Positions 35,267-43,771 of a DNA stretch of 64,000 nt are shown piece after piece. The notes beneath the pieces were generated by a model. It was not told the DNA's origin. It saw nothing but the letters and a program-made list of their open reading frames with translations, and searched no databases. This stretch comes from Virgibacillus sp. MSJ-26 (GTDB lineage Bacteria > Bacillota > Bacilli > Bacillales > Amphibacillaceae). Each line of letters begins with the position of its first letter. The stretch's first letter is position 1. The stretch is from assembly GCF_018918075.1 (NCBI RefSeq), contig NZ_JAHLPW010000003.1, forward strand, positions 124,001-188,000. Reading direction: 5' to 3'. The position numbers were made by a program, and so were the translations under genes.

Positions 35267-37180
35267 TCAATAAATTGGTAAAACATGAAAGAAAACATTC
35301 GGTGATGCCATCCTGTAATAATAGCTAGACCAGCCCAGACTTGTCGATTGCGATCGGTCAAACACGTATGGTAACCGTTCTTGCTCAAGTTCATCAATCA
35401 TGTCAATCTCTTGATTCATATAATCGTTAATCCTTTTCATGGCGGTATCAAGACGATTCAGTAATCCACCATATCGTATATCAATGACTTCCCAGCCAAA
35501 CGGTTTATTGATAGTTAACCATTGAGTCCGGTGTGCTTCTCGAAGTTTTTTCACCCTGGCAATGATTTCTGGGATAACGTCACTTACGATTCGCTGTAAT
35601 TCAGACTCGTCCTGGTGATCGTAGGCCTGTTTTAACTTAACACCTAAACTAGCTTTAAGTGCTAAGACGTTGCTTAGTTTTTCAGGTACATCGAAAATAT
35701 AATCAAGGGAAGCACTTACATTACGATAATCCTTGAACTTCTGAGTTAGGGATTCATAATAAGAATCCAAATCAAGATTTTCAATATGTTTATCAAACAC
35801 ACCTAATAACACATCTTGCCATAACAAGAATTTAGACGGATTCGTTTGTTCAAGATTGCCTTTTTCCACTCCTGGTGGCGTATCGAGTTCATTAAGCATC
35901 AAAAATCTATTAGCATTTATGCCCGTACAAAAAGCGACTCGTTCATGCAACTTATTTTCATCTATTTCTTTAGTGTAAGCATGCTCAGCATAAAATTGTA
36001 AACCTAATAAAGCATTAAAAACATTATTTTCATACCCGTCATCCCCCCACAACGTGACAAAAATATCCTCAATATTTGCTTCTTTACATGCTGTTAATGC
36101 CGCCTCGCTTGCTTGTAGAGATAAATTATAATTGGTTGCAAAAGTATTCCAAACCCAAATGCCACCCGCAAATGCCGGTTTTTTATTAAATGCCTGATGC
36201 TGCTTGAAGATGTTTCGGTAATGGTCTATATCTATTGAATTATATTGCCAATACATGAGTTGCACTTGGTCTGGCGTATGCTCAACAATATAATCTGGTA
36301 TTTCAGTAGATTTACTGTATTGATCGCCAGTTTCTGAAGCCAGCTTTAAAAACATATCACTCCACATTAAAGCCTCTAAACCTAGTTTATCTGTAATTTG
36401 CATCACTTTATCTAGGTGATCTGACATTAATTCAAAACGTGGTTTATAGCCATTTTTATTTAAGTAAATACCTCTCCCCAATTCTTCAGCTTCATCCATC
36501 CCGATATGGATGCGCTTACTTCTAAAGGGTTCAGACACTGATCGAATCATATTTTCTAATAATTGATATGTGTCTTCACTTTCGAGTAGCAAAGCACCTC
36601 TTGTATCTTTATAACGTAAAGCCGCATCCCATTTTAAAAATTCCTCAAGATGTGCAAGTGTTTGAATACAGGGGATTAACTCAATGCCAAATTGGTATGC
36701 ATAATCATCTAGTTCTTTCAATTCACTTTCTGTATAACGTCCACGCATATAGCCAAAATAAGGTTCTCCCTTAACCTCATATGTATCCTCCATGTATAAC
36801 ATGGCAGAATCAAATCCCATCACAGCTAGGATTCGAACCATTTCATAAAAGCGCTCTGGTTTCATGACCGCATTTCTTGAAAAATCAAACATCGGACCAA
36901 TTGTTTTAAATTGTGCCTTTTCTTTAATTGAAAAATCTGTTTCTCCCTTTTGGACTTTTTCTAAAAATAGCCCGAATGCTCTATAAAATTGGTTCGGTTT
37001 GTGATAGGTTATATGCCCTATATGATATTTATAAGTAACTGATAGGTCATGATCACTTTCCTTTTTTTCACATACCAAAGAAATCTCTGCTTTTTGATTA
37101 ATCGTAAAACCAAAAGAGGTTTGCAGCTCTTTTATACCGTCAAGTATATTTGAACAGTCTCCTTCTAATTTGATCTCCAA
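35267..37180 (-). CDS. GH20 beta-N-acetylglucosaminidase (GcnA-like), cytoplasmic
   Basis: 637 residues without signal peptide. After an N-terminal GH20b-like domain the TIM barrel begins at F-D-F-S-R-N-A-V-M-K (about residue 98). The H-I-G-M-D-E-A block near residue 228 supplies the Asp-Glu catalytic pair of substrate-assisted GH20 enzymes, and W-S-D-M-F and G-G-I-W-V-W-N provide active-site aromatics. The layout resembles streptococcal GcnA and Paenibacillus exo-hexosaminidases. It should trim GlcNAc from imported chitooligosaccharides, leaving GlcNAc or, from oxidised chains, N-acetylglucosaminic acid. It is 16 bp upstream of the lactonase gene. Confidence 0.9.
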   Translation of the reverse strand: MEIKLEGDCSNILDGIKELQTSFGFTINQKAEISLVCEKKESDHDLSVTYKYHIGHITYHKPNQFYRAFGLFLEKVQKGETDFSIKEKAQFKTIGPMFDFSRNAVMKPERFYEMVRILAVMGFDSAMLYMEDTYEVKGEPYFGYMRGRYTESELKELDDYAYQFGIELIPCIQTLAHLEEFLKWDAALRYKDTRGALLLESEDTYQLLENMIRSVSEPFRSKRIHIGMDEAEELGRGIYLNKNGYKPRFELMSDHLDKVMQITDKLGLEALMWSDMFLKLASETGDQYSKSTEIPDYIVEHTPDQVQLMYWQYNSIDIDHYRNIFKQHQAFNKKPAFAGGIWVWNTFATNYNLSLQASEAALTACKEANIEDIFVTLWGDDGYENNVFNALLGLQFYAEHAYTKEIDENKLHERVAFCTGINANRFLMLNELDTPPGVEKGNLEQTNPSKFLLWQDVLLGVFDKHIENLDLDSYYESLTQKFKDYRNVSASLDYIFDVPEKLSNVLALKASLGVKLKQAYDHQDESELQRIVSDVIPEIIARVKKLREAHRTQWLTINKPFGWEVIDIRYGGLLNRLDTAMKRINDYMNQEIDMIDELEQERLPYVFDRSQSTSLGWSSYYYRMASPNVFFHVLPIY

Positions 37181-37250
37181 TGCTCCACCTACTTCTCAAT
37201 TTTATTTTCTTTAGAAAAATATTTCCCAAGGTAACTAATAATTCAAATAT

Positions 37251-37274
37251 ATAAAATATTACAATATATTTTAT
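37251..37274 (-). promoter_or_regulatory. candidate degenerate operator upstream of GH20
   Basis: Inverted repeat ATAAAATAT-n6-ATATTTTAT. Its centre, ATATTGTAATAT on the minus strand, matches ACATTATAATGT of the other two sites at 9 of 12 positions. It lies about 70 bp upstream of the GH20 start. Weaker evidence than the two perfect copies, as the region is very AT-rich. Confidence 0.4.
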
Positions 37275-37299
37275 GCCTCGTCAATATAGAGTGAGATGA

Positions 37300-37560
37300 G
37301 GTTGGGACAAAACTAAGTATTAGTAATTAAAAGACGAACAATTTTAAGCGAGCGTTATTCGCTTCGGAAAAATACTTCGCTTTCCGCAGGCGCTGATGAG
37401 CCTCCTCGAGCATACGCTCTGCGGGGTCTCACCTAGGCTTTTTATCCTGCTGGAGTCTACGTATTTTTCCTACGCTGACTTGAAAAAGTATATATTTATA
37501 GAAATATACTTTAATACGTTCGCTTTTAAATTAACTAAAATACTTATATCCCAACCTCAA
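37300..37560. repeat. non-coding intergenic repeat
   Basis: Contains CTTCGCTTTCCGCAGGCGC, GATGAGCCTCCTCGAGCATA, GCGGGGTCTCACCTAGGC and GGAGTCTACGTATTTTTCC, with TGGGACAAAACT and its inverted counterpart near ATCCCAACCTC at the ends. This arrangement is common as an interspersed repeat in Bacillaceae. No gene is credible inside it. It separates the GH20 promoter region from the monooxygenase stop. Confidence 0.75.
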
Positions 37561-37620
37561 ACAAAACAAACTTTAATATAATCCTTTATTTCTTTCGATA
37601 GTTTCTCTCAAGCTCTTTAA

Positions 37621-38595
37621 CTATTGTTGTTCCCAAGCACTAGACTCATCTGGGGTTTCTCCTTGGGTCCACCATAATGCTTTATATGTTTTGCCATCAT
37701 ATGTGACTAAATCATTATTTAGATAAGCTTTGTTTTGATTCCAAGCAGGTACTTCTTGGTTTCCGTCATTTTCTCCCGAATTATCGTTATCTCCTGCATC
37801 TACAAGCACCCATACATCTGCTTCACCTGGTGTCTCACCTTGGGTCCACCACAGTGCTTGGTAAATGTCACCTTCATAGGACACTTCATCTCCACCCAAA
37901 TAAACATCATTTGCATCCCAATTTGGCGCGCCATCGCCTGGCTGTTCAGGTTCTTCAGGTTCTTCCGGATCAGTTGGTTCGCCCGGTTCAACAAAGTCAC
38001 CATCAAAATTAGCGTCAATCACTTGGTAAAAGGCATTTGCCGTATCAGCAACTTCCCAATACGCGAGAATAACATGATACCCCTCTCGTTCAGGAATCTC
38101 ACAATCATGAGTCACAGTGAAGTCAGGACGCTTGCCTTCATCATCAATTGAACAGAACAATTCTAAGTCAGATCGTTTTAATGGACTGTTAGGATCCCAT
38201 CCTTCTTTTGTTACATAGTAATCCCAATTTGCCGTGGCATGTGCTGCTGTTAACGTCCAGTTAAAAGTATAAGCACCACTTGACATACCAACTTTTGCCC
38301 AACGATCCTCACCCTGCTCATCTAGTTCGGGGAATACACCTCCACCACTAGCTATTTCACCATCTTCAACGCCTTCTTCCGGAAAGTTTCCAGGCCCTTC
38401 AATACTTTGAGGTTCATGTACGACACCACCACAATCCTCATTCACACCTTCCGCACATAACACAGCTCTACTGCTTGGACTATCCACATACCCGTGGGCA
38501 GATGCTGTAATACTAAAAGATATAGAAAGCGCTAACAATATTAGCCCACCAAATAGTAAGTGAATCGGATTCATCTTCAAAATTTGTAGATTCAA
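37621..38595 (-). CDS. chitin-active lytic polysaccharide monooxygenase (AA10) with two CBM5/12 modules
   Basis: 324 residues, secreted. The signal peptide ends at A-S-A, leaving His34 as the mature N-terminus (H-G-Y-V-D-S-P-S-S-R). The second copper histidine is in T-A-A-H-A-T-A-N-W and the axial phenylalanine in A-N-A-F-Y-Q-V-I-D, so the copper site is complete. Two chitin-binding modules follow near residues 228-270 and 285-324, each with A-L-W-W-T-Q-G-E-T-P, after a P/E-rich linker. It should cleave crystalline chitin oxidatively, giving C1-oxidised ends. I prefer the TTG at 38595, nine bases after GGAGG; an ATG at 38574 would also keep the signal peptide. Confidence 0.95.
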   Translation of the reverse strand: MNLQILKMNPIHLLFGGLILLALSISFSITASAHGYVDSPSSRAVLCAEGVNEDCGGVVHEPQSIEGPGNFPEEGVEDGEIASGGGVFPELDEQGEDRWAKVGMSSGAYTFNWTLTAAHATANWDYYVTKEGWDPNSPLKRSDLELFCSIDDEGKRPDFTVTHDCEIPEREGYHVILAYWEVADTANAFYQVIDANFDGDFVEPGEPTDPEEPEEPEQPGDGAPNWDANDVYLGGDEVSYEGDIYQALWWTQGETPGEADVWVLVDAGDNDNSGENDGNQEVPAWNQNKAYLNNDLVTYDGKTYKALWWTQGETPDESSAWEQQ

Positions 38596-38662
38596 TCGAA
38601 TCAACCTCCAATTTAGTATTTGCTCAGACTAGTCTTAGTTGGCTACTTCAATTCACCTCCAT

Positions 38663-38680
38663 ATAACATTATAATGTTAT
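38663..38680 (-). promoter_or_regulatory. candidate operator/promoter of the monooxygenase gene
   Basis: Perfect 18-bp palindrome ATAACATTATAATGTTAT, about 70 bp upstream of the start codon. It contains TATAAT on the minus strand and shares TATAACATTATAATGTT with the site at 34192-34210. Confidence 0.65.
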
Positions 38681-38764
38681 TATATATAATATACTGATAA
38701 ATTAAAAGAGTCTAATTAGTCATCCTCGAAAAGTTTATTGGCACTAACGGACTATAATTCAAGT

Positions 38765-38809
38765 GTGCCAGGTACACAAACGATTCTGAATTGTTTGTGT
38801 ATCTGGCAC
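38765..38809. repeat. GTGCCAGGTAC-type palindrome
   Basis: GTGCCAGGTACACAAACGATT with its near-complement arm (one base changed, TATCTGGCAC). It ends 18 bp from the stop codon of the next minus-strand gene. Confidence 0.9.
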
Positions 38810-38827
38810 CTTTCCACTGTCGTCTTC

Positions 38828-39784
38828 TTATGACTTAAATTCTCCCTCAATGGAGTAGTCCAGTTCAACATCATCCCATATTTTTTTATTAATGTTCAAC
38901 CGTTTGGCCGGTACATAATCCGACTCCTCGCTTTGGGAATCTATTTCTATATTAAGTTCTTTTGCACCGATGATTTCTTTATTCAATATCGCATAAATTA
39001 TTACAGTTCCCTTAAAATCAGCGTTATTATAGTTTTTGAATACCATACTTGCTGATGCATTGGTACGTCTTCTGCGCCAATTGAATTGCCCACTTTTTTC
39101 AACTTCGATAAATATTTTATCTATCGAATTTCCCTTTGGCAACTCATCTTTCCTTTGCTCAAATTTTTCATCCATTTCTTCGACTAACGGCTGTTCATCA
39201 AAATACAAACCAATAGTCACAGTTAAGAATAAAATGATTGAAGCGCCAATTAAAAAGATGGATGAAAATTTCCACATTTTTTTGTATGATTCATTCTTGG
39301 TTAGCTTCAAGAGTAAAGCTAATGGAGGAGCGCCTAATAAAATGATAAATGGGATAATACTTAACACACCGGCAATATTTTGCCAAGCCAGACTCGAAGA
39401 CAAATCTGAAGCATCAATAGCAAACGATATAGAAAGCAAAGTTAAAGCACCGAGTAAGATAACACTCGATGATATCCATCCATATTTAAAAGGCGTTTTA
39501 AATATCCATTTTAGAAACAAAGCGATAATCGGAGTAATAAATATAATGATGAAGGCTGTAATAAAACCGATATCAAAGGCGGTAGATAATGGCCCTTCAT
39601 CGTCTGGTGCTAAAGCCAAGCTAATAAATAATAGATAAGGAATCAATAAAACGATACTCGTTCTTTTCCAAACCGTTTTAAATGGCATCTTGCCAATCCA
39701 AGAAAAGAATAAAGCAATAATCGGAGCAATTATTATAACTAGAATGATAGCGATAATACCAAGTCCCACTAGCTCAAATATCAA
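38828..39784 (-). CDS. multi-pass membrane protein with extracellular C-terminal domain, unknown
   Basis: 319 residues from a TTG at 39784, seven bases after GGAGG; the frame is open to 39916 without a ribosome-binding site. Six or seven hydrophobic segments fill about the first 200 residues. The I-I-A-P-I-I-A-L-F-F-S-W-I-G-K-M-P-F-K-T-V-W-K pattern occurs three times in variant form (I-I-A-L-F-L-K-W-I-F-K-T-P-F-K; A-L-L-L-K-L-T-K-N-E-S-Y-K), so the membrane part is an internal repeat. The C-terminal 100 residues look like a soluble beta domain. I do not recognise the family. Monocistronic. Confidence 0.65.
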   Translation of the reverse strand: MIFELVGLGIIAIILVIIIAPIIALFFSWIGKMPFKTVWKRTSIVLLIPYLLFISLALAPDDEGPLSTAFDIGFITAFIIIFITPIIALFLKWIFKTPFKYGWISSSVILLGALTLLSISFAIDASDLSSSLAWQNIAGVLSIIPFIILLGAPPLALLLKLTKNESYKKMWKFSSIFLIGASIILFLTVTIGLYFDEQPLVEEMDEKFEQRKDELPKGNSIDKIFIEVEKSGQFNWRRRRTNASASMVFKNYNNADFKGTVIIYAILNKEIIGAKELNIEIDSQSEESDYVPAKRLNINKKIWDDVELDYSIEGEFKS

Positions 39785-40001
39785 AACAACACCTCCTAAA
39801 GGTGACATAACTAGCTCCAATAATTCTGACCTTATTCTTATTATAAAATAATCAGTTTCATTATTCAGTAGTACGTCTATGATTCTCGTCCCATAATAAC
39901 ACCATTCTGATCTCAAGATGAAACTTTATATTAAAACAATCAAACCACTCAAGTGAAAAACCCAGATCTTTTGATTTCTAAGTTTTTCTTAGAGTTATTG
40001 T

Positions 40002-40616
40002 TTATTCCATATAGTTATCGACCAATTCAAAGCTTCTTTCTTCCGTTAGATTGACTAGCACAGCTGTGTATTCCAGATGTTCTTGAGTACCACCTTCATA
40101 TTTCAATGAAGCTTCTTTTGCTGTTTCGTCTCTGTAGGATAACCAATTTCGTTGTTCTTCTCGTAATTGATCCATATTTTCTTTTGTTAAATTTTCTTCT
40201 AAGACTCCGTACACTTCATTTAATAAACCATCCCAAACATCAAACTTCGCTCCTGCTAAATTTTTCTGAGCATAAGTTGAAGAATCAGTTGGTTCCTTGT
40301 CATCCCATTCGTTTTTAGCTTCATTTAGTTTTTCAAGGTAGACCTTTTTTAAGCCAACCTTTGCGTCGGTTTCTTCCGAGTTGTTGTTATCTTCCTGAGG
40401 ATCCTGTTCATCGGTTGCGACATCTTCCTCATCATTATTGGTATCATCTGATTCTGTGTCTCGTTCTTCATTTTTTTCCAAATCGTCTGCACGGGAGTCT
40501 TCATCTTCGGTTAATTTAATGCTTGACTCCTCCTCTGAATCGCCAGAAGTAGCGCAGGCCCCGAGAAATAAAATTAATAAGAAACATGACAACATTATAA
40601 AATTTCTCTTATACAT
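40002..40616 (-). CDS. LprI/DUF1311-like lipoprotein
   Basis: 204 residues. The lipoprotein signal ends L-F-L-G-A-C (Cys21). A very acidic low-complexity linker (E, D, N, S; residues 25-85) precedes a C-terminal domain with W-D-G-L-L-N-E-V-Y-G-V-L-E-E-N-L and L-R-E-E-Q-R-N-W-L-S-Y-R-D-E-T-A-K-E-A-S, the DUF1311 (lysozyme inhibitor LprI N-terminal) pattern, though its usual cysteines are absent. It is probably displayed outside the membrane. Function in Gram-positives is unclear. Monocistronic. Confidence 0.82.
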   Translation of the reverse strand: MYKRNFIMLSCFLLILFLGACATSGDSEEESSIKLTEDEDSRADDLEKNEERDTESDDTNNDEEDVATDEQDPQEDNNNSEETDAKVGLKKVYLEKLNEAKNEWDDKEPTDSSTYAQKNLAGAKFDVWDGLLNEVYGVLEENLTKENMDQLREEQRNWLSYRDETAKEASLKYEGGTQEHLEYTAVLVNLTEERSFELVDNYME

Positions 40617-40732
40617 CTAAACAATCCCCTTTAAAATTAATATAAAAAACTTCTTTTAGAAGTATATCATTAATTCCTAAAAATAATATATGAGAATTGT
40701 GATTATTAATAATGTATTTTTTATGAGTTTGC

Positions 40733-40773
40733 AAAAAACAATCCCTCATGTCTTTTACAAGACAGGAGGGGAT
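40733..40773 (-). terminator. terminator of the PadR/ABC operon
   Basis: On the minus strand, AATCCCCTCCTGTCTTG loops back to AAGACATGAGGGATT and ends in GTTTTTT, about 20 bp beyond the PadR stop. Confidence 0.88.
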
Positions 40774-40793
40774 TAGTGAAAAAAGCCTCAAAT

Positions 40794-41309
40794 TTAACTA
40801 TGATTTCTATTTTCAACTTGATGAATCCAATTCAAATCTGCTTCTAAATGCAGAAGTGTGCCAGTAATTAATAAGTAGCGACTCTCATCACCTTGAAAAA
40901 GAAAATCCGCTTTTAATTGAGTTAATTCCATAACATCTTTCATGATCATTGCCTTTTGTTGGTCAAGCATTTTCTTTTCGTGTTTAAAGTCCATTCTGCG
41001 GGCACAACTCCATTTGAAGTGAAAATCATCTCTAGTAGAATGGTAGGGCACAGGTTCTAGTAGCCAGCTTTCTAACTCTTTTTTTCCGTTTGACGTTATG
41101 TCATAAAGCTTTCTATCTTGGTCATCTTTCCCTACAGATAACACAAATTGATCCCGAATTAAACGATCAAGTGTGGTATAAATTTGGCCAGGATTAATTT
41201 TACCTTTAACTCCCAGAAGTGATTCCAATCCTAGTTTTAATTCATAACCATGGTCTTTTTGTAGAGATAGCAATGTTAATATTCCGTACTTAACCGACAT
41301 GTTGTTCAA
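40794..41309 (-). CDS. PadR family transcriptional regulator
   Basis: 171 residues. The N-terminal PadR winged helix shows Y-G-I-L-T-L-L-S-L-Q-K-D-H-G-Y-E-L-K, G-Q-I-Y-T-T-L-D-R-L-I-R-D and Y-D-I-T-S-N-G-K-K-E-L. The C-terminal Vir-like helical domain covers residues 90-170. It is the last gene of a three-gene operon (ATPase, permease, regulator) with an ATGA overlap to the permease gene. The operon promoter carries an ATATACTAAGTATAT palindrome, so autorepression with release by the transporter substrate is the likely scheme. Confidence 0.92.
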   Translation of the reverse strand: MNNMSVKYGILTLLSLQKDHGYELKLGLESLLGVKGKINPGQIYTTLDRLIRDQFVLSVGKDDQDRKLYDITSNGKKELESWLLEPVPYHSTRDDFHFKWSCARRMDFKHEKKMLDQQKAMIMKDVMELTQLKADFLFQGDESRYLLITGTLLHLEADLNWIHQVENRNHS

Positions 41310-43771
41310 CCTTCTTTTAGTGATGATATAATATTTATTTTACTAGCCGTAGTACTCGAAATCCAAGAAGCCAAGAGACTTAAAGAAACACCAGCTATAA
41401 ATGAGAGCAGGATACTACCTGGGGGAATGTGAAATGATATAAATCCTTCTAGTAGTTTAGACTGGCTCATAACATAAAGCAATATGAAACCCAATGCAAT
41501 ACCCCCAATAACTCCCGACACTCCTATAAGTAAGCCTTCTCCGATAATCATCTTTTTGACTTGCTGTTTAGTTAGGCCCAATGCTCGCATCGTACCAATT
41601 TCAGAAGTACGTTCAAAAGTATTCATGAGTAGAGTGTTCGCTGTACCAATACTAGCTAAGCCTACAACAAAAACTAACATAATTAAAATTAACTCATTCA
41701 TACCCGTTAACGCTGAAGTAGTTGAATTAATTTTATCTTCTACGGTTTCAACTTTTGCAAGATGACCTCCGAAATCATCCCATAACGGATTTCGTAATTG
41801 ATCCCCGCTATATCCTTCGTTTAAGGTCAACAGCATATCGAAATTATTCATCCAACCAAATTCATTATTTAAATGATTTTCATCCATAAATGCAACATAA
41901 CCTGAATAATTTGATGTTTTCACAACATCAACAACATTAAATTGTTGTGTGCCTGAGGGTGTATTAATTGTGATGTAATTCCCTATATTGCCACCCCACT
42001 CATCAAAAGCCCTTTCTCCGAGAAGAATAGACGGTTCTTTTGCCAACTCATTATATAAGTAATCCTTTTCATGGCTCTCAAATAAACTTGGTCCATCTTT
42101 ATCAACTGCAAAAACAGAGAATTGTCTATTCATTCCATCAATTGTTTCCCAAGTAATCGGAGTAGCTTCAGTCAGAGGTTCAACATTTTCAACAGCATCA
42201 TAAGATAGCAATCTTGTCATGTCCTTATCAGTCCACGCTGCCTCCGATGTAATTCTTAGGTCGCCTCCATAAGTACTTTTAATTTCTTTTTCATAACCTT
42301 CAGGAGCGGATTCGATAACAGCACTTAACAATAGAATAACTGAGATACCAATAGCAAGAATGGAGGCAGTATTTGCATTTCTATTTAATTGTTGTGTAAG
42401 ATTTTGAGCCGCTAGATTTCCAGAATATCCGAGGAAAGTCTTTAAAACAGGCATAAAAATCCATTTTAACAGCATTAACAAGAATGGAAACAATAAAATG
42501 ACACTTACGATAATGGCTATATAAGAGATAGGGTGATTGATAAAGATAAAAAACAGTAAGACCGCACCCAAGACAACTCTAGTTATATATTTCTTCGTTG
42601 ATGATTGTGTTTGGTTTGCTGTCTTTAATGTCAACAATACAGAGGTCTTGCCCGCATTGTAAATCGGAAACAAAGAAAAAATGACTGGAAATAAAAGGCC
42701 TATGATTACTGATATTACTGTAGGTATTTTCCAATTCAAACTGTAAACCATGTCAAACTCAAACACTCCAAGCAACCCTTGCATAAACATATCTCCGAGC
42801 CAAATTCCTATGGGGGTCCCGATAGCTGTCCCGATAATTGCTAATAGAGATACTTCAATCAGAATAAGCTTATAGATAGAACTTTGAAGATACCCAAAGC
42901 TCTTCATAATCGCAAATTCTTTTTTTCTCTCCATAACACTTGTATAAATCATGTTAAAAACAATGAAACCACTGATGAACATCGATAATCCGGCAATTAA
43001 ATAAAAGAATGTATAAAGTCCTCCAATGTCGTTACTCTGTCGATCGTCAGCGACAACGGGTTGTATGTAGGTATGTGAATTCTGAAACTCACTCTGTAGA
43101 GATTGAAAGAGTTTCTCTCCTTCTCCATTTGTTTGAAATCTTACATAAGAAAGCTCGTTATCCATTCCTGTCCAATCTCTTAATAATTCAAGTGGAGCCA
43201 TCATTCGGAAACTGCTTGATTCCGCACCTTTCCAGTCACCTGGACTTACGAGTAGCTGCGTATATTCTACAATGGCAGAAATTTTGGCTTCACCCATATT
43301 GGTAAACTTAATTGTATCGCCTACCTTTTTATTTAACAAATTTGCTGTGGAATCAGGAATGACTAACCCTTTATTGTCTAAAGTCCCCTCAATAACCGGA
43401 AGTTTTAATAATGAGCTATCTTGATTATCAACACCTGTAATTCGTACAGCTCTTTGATTTACGGTTTGATCACCATCAAGCTCTAAGAATGCTTGCTTAT
43501 CAAGTGCTAGTAAGGTTTCCGTTACTTCTGAACTGGACAAAAGCGGTAAAACATCATCCTCAGGATATGTATGTTCATCACTCAAAACCCAGTAATCAGC
43601 ATTTGCGACATACATCTGTTCATAATAGTTGAAAACATCATTGGTCGTTCTGTCAGCAATCAGCATAGAGGTCACAAATGCTGTGCCTAAAATAATTCCT
43701 AGTAAAGAAATGAAAAATCTTTTTTTATTTTGTATGATGTTACGCCATGAAATTCGCCACATATTTAGCAT
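41306..43771 (-). CDS. FtsX/MacB-type ABC transporter permease
   Basis: About 821 residues. An N-terminal membrane segment is followed by a large extracellular domain (residues 45-250), three membrane segments with the FtsX pattern (I-A-G-L-S-M-F-I-S-G-F-I-V-F-N-M-I-Y...E-F-A-I-M-K-S-F-G), a second membrane/extracellular half and three last segments with E-I-G-T-M-R-A-L-G-L-T-K. Two FtsX domains in one chain are typical of large exporters acting on peptides or lipids. It overlaps the ATPase gene by 32 bases. The start at 43771 follows AAAGG; ATG codons at 43780 and 43762 are alternatives. Confidence 0.9.
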   Translation of the reverse strand: MLNMWRISWRNIIQNKKRFFISLLGIILGTAFVTSMLIADRTTNDVFNYYEQMYVANADYWVLSDEHTYPEDDVLPLLSSSEVTETLLALDKQAFLELDGDQTVNQRAVRITGVDNQDSSLLKLPVIEGTLDNKGLVIPDSTANLLNKKVGDTIKFTNMGEAKISAIVEYTQLLVSPGDWKGAESSSFRMMAPLELLRDWTGMDNELSYVRFQTNGEGEKLFQSLQSEFQNSHTYIQPVVADDRQSNDIGGLYTFFYLIAGLSMFISGFIVFNMIYTSVMERKKEFAIMKSFGYLQSSIYKLILIEVSLLAIIGTAIGTPIGIWLGDMFMQGLLGVFEFDMVYSLNWKIPTVISVIIGLLFPVIFSLFPIYNAGKTSVLLTLKTANQTQSSTKKYITRVVLGAVLLFFIFINHPISYIAIIVSVILLFPFLLMLLKWIFMPVLKTFLGYSGNLAAQNLTQQLNRNANTASILAIGISVILLLSAVIESAPEGYEKEIKSTYGGDLRITSEAAWTDKDMTRLLSYDAVENVEPLTEATPITWETIDGMNRQFSVFAVDKDGPSLFESHEKDYLYNELAKEPSILLGERAFDEWGGNIGNYITINTPSGTQQFNVVDVVKTSNYSGYVAFMDENHLNNEFGWMNNFDMLLTLNEGYSGDQLRNPLWDDFGGHLAKVETVEDKINSTTSALTGMNELILIMLVFVVGLASIGTANTLLMNTFERTSEIGTMRALGLTKQQVKKMIIGEGLLIGVSGVIGGIALGFILLYVMSQSKLLEGFISFHIPPGSILLSFIAGVSLSLLASWISSTTASKINIISSLKEG

